DNA from: an uncultured Roseburia sp.
GTDB lineage: Bacteria > Bacillota > Clostridia > Lachnospirales > Lachnospiraceae
DNA length: 64,000 nt
NCBI GenBank assembly: GCA_947642555.1
Contig: CANRSX010000017.1
Location: 34,890 to 98,889 of the forward strand
Reading direction: 5' to 3'
Part shown: positions 42,823-50,435 of the stretch, piece after piece
Layout: each line of letters opens with the position of its first letter
How positions within the stretch are numbered: position 1 is the first letter of the stretch
Translations under genes and position numbers: made by a program
Notes under the pieces: model-generated
Seen by the model: only the letters and a program-made list of their open reading frames with translations
The model's database searches: none
What the model was told of the DNA's origin: nothing

Positions 42823-43773
42823 ATGAAGAATGAGAAACAGAACAATGCGCGGCCGGCGGTATGCCTGCGCGCAAAAAACAGACGCTACCGGCCCCTGTAT
42901 GCCATGATGGTCCCGGGGCTGCTCTATCTGGTGATCAATAATTATATCCCCATGGCCGGAATCGTGATCGCGTTTAAGCAGGTGAATTATAAGGCGGGCA
43001 TCTTAAAAAGCCCATGGGTGGGATTTAAAAATTTTGAGTTTCTTTTTAAGACAAAGGACGCGCTGACCATCACCCGGAATACCATCGGCTATAACCTGGT
43101 GTTTCTGATCTTAGGGCCTTTGCTTGCGATCACGGTGGCCATACTGTTAAACGAATTAAAGAGCAAAATGGCGAAAAAGGTGTATCAGACCGTAATCCTG
43201 GTGCCGTACCTGATCTCCATTGTGGTGGTGAGCTATCTCGTCTACGCACTGCTTGCGACAGAGGCCGGCTTTGTCAACAACAGTGTGCTGGGGGCCTTCG
43301 GGGCGGAGCCGGTAAGCTGGTATTCCGAGGCGAAATACTGGCCCGTGATCCTGGTGCTGGTTCATATCTGGAAAGGGTTCGGGTACAGCTCCATCATCTA
43401 TTATGCCGCGCTGGTGGGGATCGACCGGACCTGTTATGAGGCGGCGGCCATCGACGGGGCCACCCGCTGGCAGCAGATCCTCCACATCACCCTGCCGGGG
43501 TTAAAATCCACGATCATCACACTGACGCTGATGTCCATCGGAAAAATGTTTTATTCTGATTTCGGCCTGTTTTACCAGGTGCCCATGGATTCCGGAGCGC
43601 TGTATGACGTGACGAACACCATCGACACCTATGTGTACCGGGGACTGATGAAGCTGAACAATGTGGGCATGTCCTCGGCTGCCGGACTTTATCAGTCATT
43701 TGTAGGATTTATTCTGGTGCTGACGGCAAACCTGGTGGTGTCTAAAATCAGCAAAGATGATGCACTCTTTTAG
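42823..43773 (+). CDS. ABC transporter permease, LplB type
   Basis: A 316-residue inner-membrane protein with six predicted membrane segments. The EAA loop EAAAIDGATRWQQILHITLPGL contacts the ATPase. The N-terminus (about 25 basic residues, then MMVPGLLYLVINNYIPMAGIVIAFK) is typical of LplB-like sugar permeases. ATG 42823 has GGGAG eight bases ahead. It pairs with the permease at 43791 and the lipoprotein at 41168. Confidence 0.93.
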   Translation: MKNEKQNNARPAVCLRAKNRRYRPLYAMMVPGLLYLVINNYIPMAGIVIAFKQVNYKAGILKSPWVGFKNFEFLFKTKDALTITRNTIGYNLVFLILGPLLAITVAILLNELKSKMAKKVYQTVILVPYLISIVVVSYLVYALLATEAGFVNNSVLGAFGAEPVSWYSEAKYWPVILVLVHIWKGFGYSSIIYYAALVGIDRTCYEAAAIDGATRWQQILHITLPGLKSTIITLTLMSIGKMFYSDFGLFYQVPMDSGALYDVTNTIDTYVYRGLMKLNNVGMSSAAGLYQSFVGFILVLTANLVVSKISKDDALF

Positions 43774-43790
43774 AAAGGCGGTGGCGTAGT

Positions 43791-44678
43791 ATGGTATCCA
43801 ATGGGAAAGGTTTTCAGAGAGCGGCGCATGTGGTTATGATCCTGTTGTGTGTATTCTGCCTGTTTCCGTTTGTTCTGCTGATCTCATCCTCGATCACGGA
43901 TGAGATGACCCTGATCCGGGAGGGGTATTCGGTTATACCAAAGGTCGTCAGTTTTGACGCTTACAAATATCTGTTTGTGAGTTCAAAGGCGATTGCGCGC
44001 GGGTATAAGATCACGGTCTTTGTCACGGTGATCGGGACGCTTGTCAATCTGACGTTTACGACGCTTCTGGCGTATCCGCTGTCCAGAAAGGATCTGCCTC
44101 ACCGCAGCTTCTTTTCCTTTTTCGTCTTTTTTACCATGCTCTTTAACGGGGGCGTGGTGCCGTCCTATATGATGTGGACGCAGTTTTTTCACATCAAAAA
44201 TACGTATGCGGCTCTGATTGTCCCAAACCTGATGATGGGCGCTTTTTACGTGATCATGATGCGGACAAATTTTTCGTCCAATATCCCGGATGCGGTGATC
44301 GAGGCGGCACGGATCGACGGAGCCGGCGAGTGGCGGATTCTCTCACAGATCGTGCTCCCCATGTCCCTGCCCATCATTGCGACCTTAACGCTTCTGGTGG
44401 GGCTGCACTACTGGAACGACTGGGTCAACGGACTGTACTACATCAGTAAGTATAAATATTACAGCATTCAGGTTCTGTTAAACCGGATGCTGCAGGACGT
44501 GCAGTACCTCATGAGCAGTTCAGGCGCTGCGGGGATGGATTCCATGGACAGCGCGATTCCGGCAACCGGGATCAAGATGGCGGTGGCCGTTGTGGGCGCG
44601 CTGCCGGAGCTGGCGGTCTATCCGTTTTTTCAGAAATATTTTGTGAAAGGGATCACCATAGGAGCGGTGAAGGGGTAA
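43791..44678 (+). CDS. ABC transporter permease, LplC/YtcP type
   Basis: A 295-residue permease with six membrane segments and the EAA motif EAARIDGAGEWRILSQIVLPMSLP. SSSITDEMTLIREGYSVIPKVVSFDAYKYLF near the N-terminus is characteristic of the LplC/YtcP group. It starts 17 bp after the LplB-type gene with GAAAGGCGGTGG ahead. The C-terminus PFFQKYFVKGITIGAVKG is the family ending. Together with 41168 and 42823 it forms one carbohydrate importer lacking its own ATPase. Confidence 0.93.
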   Translation: MVSNGKGFQRAAHVVMILLCVFCLFPFVLLISSSITDEMTLIREGYSVIPKVVSFDAYKYLFVSSKAIARGYKITVFVTVIGTLVNLTFTTLLAYPLSRKDLPHRSFFSFFVFFTMLFNGGVVPSYMMWTQFFHIKNTYAALIVPNLMMGAFYVIMMRTNFSSNIPDAVIEAARIDGAGEWRILSQIVLPMSLPIIATLTLLVGLHYWNDWVNGLYYISKYKYYSIQVLLNRMLQDVQYLMSSSGAAGMDSMDSAIPATGIKMAVAVVGALPELAVYPFFQKYFVKGITIGAVKG

Positions 44679-44684
44679 AAGGAT

Positions 44685-45431
44685 ATGAAAATAGAGATGC
44701 ATGTACATACGGGCGAGGGAAGCTTTTGCGGGAAGGTGCCTGCCAGGGATGTCGTCCGGCAGTATGCCGGAGCGGGCTTTGACGCGATTGTGCTGACAAA
44801 TCATTACGGCGCCATGATCGTGGAGGGATTTGAGCACGAGGCGATCGGGAAATGGGAGAGCTTCGGGGAATCGCCAAAGGAGCGGTCAGAGCGGTACAGG
44901 CTGGCATATGAGCTGGCGCGCGCAGAGGCTAAAAGCTGCGGTCTGAAGGTCTTTTACGGCATGGAGCTGACCCTGACGGAGGGGGTGGAGGATTATCTGC
45001 TCTATGGCATAGAGGAAGATTTTGTCCTGAACTACCCGGACATTTACAGGATGACGTTAGCAAAGGTCGCGGATATCTGCCGCAGGGAGGGGATCGTGCT
45101 GATTCAGGCGCATCCCTGCCGTGACGGATACCCGGGTTTTTCACGGGAATGCCGTCTGCAGCCCGCGGAGTATCTGGACGGCGTCGAGTTAAACCAGAGC
45201 CCGGATCACGGCAACAATAATGAGAAGGTGCTCGACTGGATAAAGGAGCACCCAGAGAAGCTGGTGACGGCGGGCAGCGACTATCACAAGCCGCATTACC
45301 TGGGGTGCGGGTGGATCGAGACGCGGCGCGACATAGAGGACGTCCACGGGCTGGCGGAGTGCCTTAAGACGCGGCAGTACGACTGTTATTCGAAGGCAGC
45401 CGGACGGCTCACGTCGTATCTGGATGCGTGA
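44685..45431 (+). CDS. PHP domain-containing metallo-phosphoesterase
   Basis: A 248-residue PHP-domain protein. Metal ligands include H6 and H8 in EMHVHTGEGSF, H in LTNHYG, E in FYGMELTL, H in IQAHPCRD, and the final D-x-H in AGSDYHKPHYLG. Related proteins hydrolyse phosphoesters or act as polymerase/histidinol-phosphate-type phosphatases. It starts 6 bp after the permease stop, so it belongs to the importer operon and may process an imported phosphorylated sugar, which is inference. ATG 44685 has AGGGGTAAAAGG ahead. Confidence 0.88.
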   Translation: MKIEMHVHTGEGSFCGKVPARDVVRQYAGAGFDAIVLTNHYGAMIVEGFEHEAIGKWESFGESPKERSERYRLAYELARAEAKSCGLKVFYGMELTLTEGVEDYLLYGIEEDFVLNYPDIYRMTLAKVADICRREGIVLIQAHPCRDGYPGFSRECRLQPAEYLDGVELNQSPDHGNNNEKVLDWIKEHPEKLVTAGSDYHKPHYLGCGWIETRRDIEDVHGLAECLKTRQYDCYSKAAGRLTSYLDA

Positions 45432-45480
45432 GATACAATGGGAATGGAACGAATGGTGATGTGACAATACGGAGGCAGGG

Positions 45481-46158
45481 ATGAACATGGAATATCTGGT
45501 TTCTCAGCTTATCTATATGCCGCGCATCTTCCTCGCGCTTGCCTGCGGCATCGCGCTGGGGTATGAGCGCAAGCGTCAGATGAAGACCGCGGGGGTGACG
45601 ACGCACGCGATGGTGGCGGGCGCCTCGGCCCTGATGATGATCGTATCGAAATACGGATTTTTCGATGTGATCGGGTTTGACAGCGTACAGCTGGATCCCT
45701 CCCGGATTGCCGCCGGCGTGGTGACAGCCATCAGCTTTCTGGGGGCCGGCGTCATTTTTAACCGGAAGATGAATATCAGCGGCCTGACCACCGCCGCGGG
45801 CCTCTGGATGACCGTGGGGATCGGCGCTGCGATGGGGAGCGGGATGTATGCGGCGGGGATTTTGTGCACGGCGGTGGTGCTGCTCATGCAGGCAGTGGCG
45901 CACTGGAGACACAGCCTGTACAAACCGCACGTGATGGAGTGTGTGGAGCTGACGGTGGAGGAGTACCGCGATCTGCCGCCCATTCTGGAGAAAATATCCG
46001 GGAACCGGAAATGCATGATCACAAACATGTCCATCACACGTCAGAGTGACCGGCATATAAAGGTAAAAATATATGCCAGTCATGCCAATGATTTCTCCTT
46101 AAAAAATACCATCGAATTTATGGAGAGTATTCCGGAGATTACATCTGTAAAATACTGA
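45481..46158 (+). CDS. MgtC/SapB family membrane protein
   Basis: 225 residues. Four or five membrane segments occupy the first ~140 residues with the MgtC/SapB signature RIFLALACGIALGYERKRQMKTAGVTTHAMV and RIAAGVVTAISFLGAGVIF, followed by GLTTAAGLWMTVGIGAAMGSGMY. The C-terminal ~80 residues look like an ACT-type cytoplasmic domain (MECVELTVEEYRDLPPILEKI ... FMESIPEITSVKY). MgtC relatives act in magnesium or acid-stress adaptation. The start ATG 45481 has CGGAGGCAGGG ahead. It is convergent with the AraC gene, 24 bp apart, with no clear terminator. Confidence 0.9.
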   Translation: MNMEYLVSQLIYMPRIFLALACGIALGYERKRQMKTAGVTTHAMVAGASALMMIVSKYGFFDVIGFDSVQLDPSRIAAGVVTAISFLGAGVIFNRKMNISGLTTAAGLWMTVGIGAAMGSGMYAAGILCTAVVLLMQAVAHWRHSLYKPHVMECVELTVEEYRDLPPILEKISGNRKCMITNMSITRQSDRHIKVKIYASHANDFSLKNTIEFMESIPEITSVKY

Positions 46159-46182
46159 CGGGAGAGGAAGACAGCAGTATCG

Positions 46183-47031
46183 TTACTTTACAACCAGCTC
46201 ATTTTTTCGCCACTGACTTGGCGACATCCCGTATACATTCTTAAATGCCCGGGAAAAGTGGAGCTGATCCGGATAGCCTACCGCGTTGCTGATATCCTTG
46301 ACGGACAGTCTGGTCGTGCGCAGAAGACGTTCGGCCTTGTTCATGCGGTAGGTGATCAGAAATTCCTGCGGGCCTATGCCGAGCTGGTCGCGGAATAACT
46401 TACCCAGATAATTGCGGTGGATTTTGCAGAACGCGGCGATATCGGAGACGGTAATATCGTTCTGAAAATTCTGATGGATAAAAGTAAATGCCTGTGCCAG
46501 ATAGTTGCTGTGCATATTGTCAGTGAAAGGAACCCTGCGTGAGGCGGAAGAACGCGTCAGGCAGTCAAGGAACAGGTAGAGACTGGATATCAGGTTAAAT
46601 GTGGTCTCTTCGGCATGCTGAGCCATATAAAGCATAGTATCCTTCATTTTATCTGTATAGTATGGATCGGAGGAGCGGTAAACGGGATTGTCAATGGAGA
46701 GACCAGCGGTCATCAGTGCCTCCCTTACATGCAAACCGTTGAATTCGACCCAGGTGTACTCCCAGGGATGCTGTTCGTCAGCCGTATAGGTGGTCACCTG
46801 CCCGGGAACGATCAGAAAACCCTGTCCGCTGTGGATATGATAAGTCCGCTCAATACCATTCGAATCTGTGGCCACAAGCGTTCCGCAGCCGGATATGACA
46901 TAGTGAAACAGATAGTGCGTACGGATATGCGGCCCATAAAAATGCAGGGGGCCTGTCTGCGCATAGCCGTACTGATACATACACAGATCGATAAAACTTT
47001 GATTTTGTAAAGTGTTATAGTGCTCTTCCAT
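46183..47031 (-). CDS. AraC family transcriptional regulator
   Basis: 282 residues. The N-terminal cupin-like sugar-sensing domain (RTHYLFHYVISGCGTLVATDS ... SGQGFLIVPGQVTTYTADEQHPWEYTWVEF) is the MsmR/RafR type. The C-terminal double helix-turn-helix covers about residues 185-275 (DITVSDIAAFCKIHRNYLGKLFRDQLG; SVKDISNAVGYPDQLHFSRAFKNVYGMSPSQWR). The start at 47031 has CAGGAGGC ahead. It is divergent from an importer and alpha-galactosidase operon, so it is the probable activator of raffinose/melibiose-type sugar use. Confidence 0.92.
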   Translation of the reverse strand: MEEHYNTLQNQSFIDLCMYQYGYAQTGPLHFYGPHIRTHYLFHYVISGCGTLVATDSNGIERTYHIHSGQGFLIVPGQVTTYTADEQHPWEYTWVEFNGLHVREALMTAGLSIDNPVYRSSDPYYTDKMKDTMLYMAQHAEETTFNLISSLYLFLDCLTRSSASRRVPFTDNMHSNYLAQAFTFIHQNFQNDITVSDIAAFCKIHRNYLGKLFRDQLGIGPQEFLITYRMNKAERLLRTTRLSVKDISNAVGYPDQLHFSRAFKNVYGMSPSQWRKNELVVK

Positions 47032-47063
47032 GGCAGCCTCCTGTTGTATCCTTATCTGTCTTA

Positions 47064-47092
47064 AATATACCAGAATGCACACTGATATGCAA
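47064..47092 (-). promoter_or_regulatory. Promoter of the AraC gene
   Basis: On the minus strand TTGCAT (47087-47092), a 17-bp spacer and TATATT (47064-47069). Confidence 0.75.
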
Positions 47093-47330
47093 CTATGAAA
47101 TAAAATGTTGCACCACAGCATATAAGTAGTGTATGACAGGTATTTCCAAAAGCAGTTCTCTTCAATATAATAATTCCAGTCTGATGCATATAGACGCAAA
47201 TTCAGAAAGTTCGGCCGATTCTTTTTGAAATTCAAAGAAGGTAACAGTTTTATAAACGATGAAAGCTCAAATGTTACAGATGTGAGATTTGGGTATATTT
47301 ATTAACGCCTTTTGTGAATGGAGGAAGATA
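47093..47330 (+). promoter_or_regulatory. Control region between AraC gene and alpha-galactoside operon
   Basis: This AT-rich stretch holds no gene. TATATT at 47294-47299 is a likely -10 for the operon, with no good -35, as expected for an AraC-activated promoter. GTAAC and GTTAC form a spaced inverted pair upstream (about 47240-47280). Activator sites cannot be fixed by eye. Confidence 0.45.
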
Positions 47331-48611
47331 ATGATGAGCAGATGGATAAAAAAGGGGATTTCTGTATTATGCGCAATGATCATGGTGGCCGGGTGTCTGA
47401 CGGGCTGCGGCGGCAGATCAGGCGCTACGGGCGGCAGTCTGATCTTTCTGATATGGGATCCGGGACAGAAAGCCGGCATGGAGGCAATCGCAGAAGCCTA
47501 TATGGATCAGCACCCGGAGGTAACCATTGAAGTGCAGGCAACCGGCTGGGATGAGTATTGGACGAAGCTGGAGGGTGCAGCTACCAGCAATACCATGCCG
47601 GATATCTTTTGGATGCATTCGAATCAGATGTTCAAGTATGCGGACAATGGCTATCTGGCGGACTGCTCTGAAATCATTGATGAAGCGAATTATTCGGAGA
47701 TTGCAGTGGATAACGCAAAGGGCAGCGACGGTAAGATATACGGCGTACCGAAAGATAAGGACACTATCGCGCTGCTCTACAATAAGGATCTTTTTGACGC
47801 GGCGGGCGTGGCATATCCTACGCCGGACTGGACCTGGGACGATCTGGAGGATGCTTCTGTGCAGATCAACGGGAAGACCGGTAAATATGGTTATATGGCC
47901 TTTTCTCATGATCAGATCGGTTACTGGAACTTCGTCTATCAGAACGGCGGACAGATTCTGAATGAGGAGGGAACAGAGGCGAAATTTACGGATCCCTCAA
48001 CAGCGGACGCAATCAGATATTATATCGGCATTCAGGACAACGCATGGTGTCCTACACAGGCACAGTTTGCGAATACGGGTGCTTCGGAACTGTTTTTCTC
48101 CGGCGAAGGGGCCATGTACTATGCGGGTAACTGGGATCTGGTAAACCTGTGCAGGACATACCCTGAAATGAACGGCAGATGGGATGTATCTGTGCTGCCA
48201 AAATGTCCGAATCCGGCAAACGGAGACGGCCGCGCGGTGATTTCCAACAGTGTATCCTACGCTACCGCAGCAGACGGTAAGAACAAAGAACTGGCAATGG
48301 ATTTCCTGGCATTTCTCGGTTCGGAAGAGGGACAGAGGATTCAGGGAGAATCCGGTGTGGCAATCCCGGCTTATAACGGTCTGGAAGATACCTGGGTGAA
48401 AACGTTTGCGGACAATGATTATCAGCTCAATGTGGAATGCCTGACTGAAGCGTTCGATTACAGTGTAAAATATGTGAATAATCCGTCCCGTCCGTCATGG
48501 GAACCGAAAGTGGAGCAGATTATGCTTGATATCTATGCAGGTACCGTGACAGTGGACGAGGGAATCCAGAAGATGCAGGATTCCGTGATGGAAGCGATTG
48601 CGGAATACTGA
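47331..48611 (+). CDS. ABC transporter sugar-binding lipoprotein (family 1)
   Basis: A 426-residue extracellular solute-binding lipoprotein. The signal peptide ends in VAGCLTGCGG, with lipidation at C22 or C26. The mature domain starts SLIFLIWDPGQKAGMEAIAEAY and contains family-1 sugar-binding features (MPDIFWMHSNQMFKYADNG; FFSGEGAMYYAGNWDL; EGQRIQGESGVAIPAY). The start is ATG 47331 or 47334 with GGAGGA ahead. Base composition is less GC-rich than the earlier glucosidase region, as for the rest of this operon. With the alpha-galactosidase downstream, the ligand is probably an alpha-galactoside such as raffinose, melibiose or stachyose. Confidence 0.93.
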   Translation: MMSRWIKKGISVLCAMIMVAGCLTGCGGRSGATGGSLIFLIWDPGQKAGMEAIAEAYMDQHPEVTIEVQATGWDEYWTKLEGAATSNTMPDIFWMHSNQMFKYADNGYLADCSEIIDEANYSEIAVDNAKGSDGKIYGVPKDKDTIALLYNKDLFDAAGVAYPTPDWTWDDLEDASVQINGKTGKYGYMAFSHDQIGYWNFVYQNGGQILNEEGTEAKFTDPSTADAIRYYIGIQDNAWCPTQAQFANTGASELFFSGEGAMYYAGNWDLVNLCRTYPEMNGRWDVSVLPKCPNPANGDGRAVISNSVSYATAADGKNKELAMDFLAFLGSEEGQRIQGESGVAIPAYNGLEDTWVKTFADNDYQLNVECLTEAFDYSVKYVNNPSRPSWEPKVEQIMLDIYAGTVTVDEGIQKMQDSVMEAIAEY

Positions 48612-48680
48612 TCTGTGTTTCAGAAAGCTGGAATTCGGAAAACAGGAGAGACTCTGCACAGTGGAATCAAGGAGGTTAGT

Positions 48681-49562
48681 ATGAAGAAAAAAGTAAGAAC
48701 AGACCAGGATCATTTCTGGGGATATCTGATGGTAGCGCCGACCATAATCGGGCTGCTTGTGCTGAACGTATATCCTTTTTTACAGACAATTTACTTAAGC
48801 TTTACCAATGCAAAGGTATTCGGGAAATACAGGTTTGTAGGTCTGAGCAATTATGTCAAAATGATAACAAATGAGGAATTTTTGCGGGCAACCTGGAATA
48901 CAATCCTTTTCTGTATTCTGACCGTGCCGTTGGGGGTGTTGCTGGCTCTGGTAGTGGCAGTGCTGCTCAATGCAAAGATTAAAGGCAAGACGGCGTTCCG
49001 GGCCATTTTTTTCCTGCCTATGGTGGTGGCGCCAGCAGCGGTTGCCATGGTGTGGAAGTGGATGTTTAATGCGGAATATGGTATTATCAACACTGTTTTC
49101 CACACTCATATCGACTGGATCACCGATCCGAATGTGGTCATTGTCACGGTTGCCATCGTGGCCGTCTGGAGTGCCATCGGCTATGATGCCGTGCTGCTGC
49201 TCTCGGGAATCCAGAATGTGTCCAAAAGCTATTATGAGGCGGCAGGACTGGACGGATGCAATAAAATACAGCAGTTCTGGTATATCACGCTGCCGATGGT
49301 ATCCCCGACGCTCTTTGTTGTCCTGATCATGCGTCTGATGGCTTCGCTGAAAGTGTACGATCTGCTTTATATGATGGTAGGAGAAGGCAACCCGGCGCTG
49401 GGAAAATCGCAGTCGCTGATCTATCTGTTCTACCGTGAGTCCTTTGTTTCCGGCAACCGCGGTTATGCGTCCGCAATCGTCATCTGGACGGTATTGCTGA
49501 TCGGCATTGTGACGCTGCTGCAATTCCTGGGGCAGAAGAAATGGGTCAATTACGAAGTTTAA
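48681..49562 (+). CDS. ABC transporter sugar permease, MalF/MsmF type
   Basis: A 293-residue six-span permease. The EAA loop is EAAGLDGCNKIQQFWYITLPMVSP. The N-terminus FWGYLMVAPTIIGLLVLNVYPFLQTIYLSFTNA is typical of CUT1-family sugar permeases. ATG 48681 has AAGGAGG five bases ahead; the frame is open upstream without a good start. It forms the importer with the lipoprotein at 47331 and the permease at 49596. Confidence 0.94.
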   Translation: MKKKVRTDQDHFWGYLMVAPTIIGLLVLNVYPFLQTIYLSFTNAKVFGKYRFVGLSNYVKMITNEEFLRATWNTILFCILTVPLGVLLALVVAVLLNAKIKGKTAFRAIFFLPMVVAPAAVAMVWKWMFNAEYGIINTVFHTHIDWITDPNVVIVTVAIVAVWSAIGYDAVLLLSGIQNVSKSYYEAAGLDGCNKIQQFWYITLPMVSPTLFVVLIMRLMASLKVYDLLYMMVGEGNPALGKSQSLIYLFYRESFVSGNRGYASAIVIWTVLLIGIVTLLQFLGQKKWVNYEV

Positions 49563-49595
49563 TGCAGACGGAAAGAAAGGGAATAGGTATTTAAA

Positions 49596-50420
49596 ATGAA
49601 GAAGAATAGAGGAATGTCCACAGGACTGACATACGCGGCATTGATAATCGGTTCTGTTGTTATGATCTTTCCGTTTGTATGGATGCTGCTGACTGCATTT
49701 AAGACAAACGCGGAAGTCATGCAGATTCCGCCGACTATATTGCCGGAGAACTGGAATCTGGATTCTTTTGCAAAGGTAACGGACCTTCTGCCCTTCGGCA
49801 ATCTTTATCTCAACACGATCCTGCTGATCGTCGGACGGGTGGTCTGTGCCGTTGTATTCTGTTCCATGGCAGGGTATGCTTTTGCCAAATTAAATTTCAG
49901 AGGGAAAAATATTCTCTTTACGCTGATCATTATACAGCAGATGATACCGGGACAGATATTCATTATTCCTCAGTATCAGATGATCGCGAAACTGGGTGCC
50001 GGCAATACACTGTTTGCCCTGATTTTTCCGGGAATCGTCAGCGCTTTCGGCACATTTTTTCTGCGTCAGGCGTATCTGGGCATTCCGGACGAGATAGGAG
50101 AGGCCGCTTATCTGGACGGCTGTAACCGGTGGCAGACGTTTATTAAGGTCATGGCGCCTCTGACAAAGGCATCGGTTGCGGCGCTGGCCGTTTTCACGGC
50201 AGTGTTCGCCTACACAGACCTGATGTGGCCTATGATCGTCAATACAGATATCAATGCGACTACATTGTCGGCAGGCCTGTCCAGCTTAAACGGTCAGTTC
50301 AGCACAAATTATCCGGTGCTGATGGCTGGTTCGTTACTTGCCATGCTGCCCATGATCGTGCTGTATCTGCTGTTCCAAAAACAGTTCATTGAGGGCGTGG
50401 CTATGACCGGCGGAAAATAG
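49596..50420 (+). CDS. ABC transporter sugar permease, MalG/MsmG type
   Basis: A 274-residue CUT1 permease with six membrane segments: IGSVVMIFPFVWMLLTAFKTNAEVM at the N-terminus, EAAYLDGCNRWQTFIKVMAPLTKAS as EAA loop, and C-terminal FQKQFIEGVAMTGGK. It lies 33 bp after the partner permease and 15 bp before the alpha-galactosidase. The operon has no ATP-binding subunit, so a multi-use MsmK/MalK-type ATPase elsewhere must power it. Confidence 0.94.
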   Translation: MKKNRGMSTGLTYAALIIGSVVMIFPFVWMLLTAFKTNAEVMQIPPTILPENWNLDSFAKVTDLLPFGNLYLNTILLIVGRVVCAVVFCSMAGYAFAKLNFRGKNILFTLIIIQQMIPGQIFIIPQYQMIAKLGAGNTLFALIFPGIVSAFGTFFLRQAYLGIPDEIGEAAYLDGCNRWQTFIKVMAPLTKASVAALAVFTAVFAYTDLMWPMIVNTDINATTLSAGLSSLNGQFSTNYPVLMAGSLLAMLPMIVLYLLFQKQFIEGVAMTGGK

Positions 50421-50435
50421 TATAGGAGACAGACC

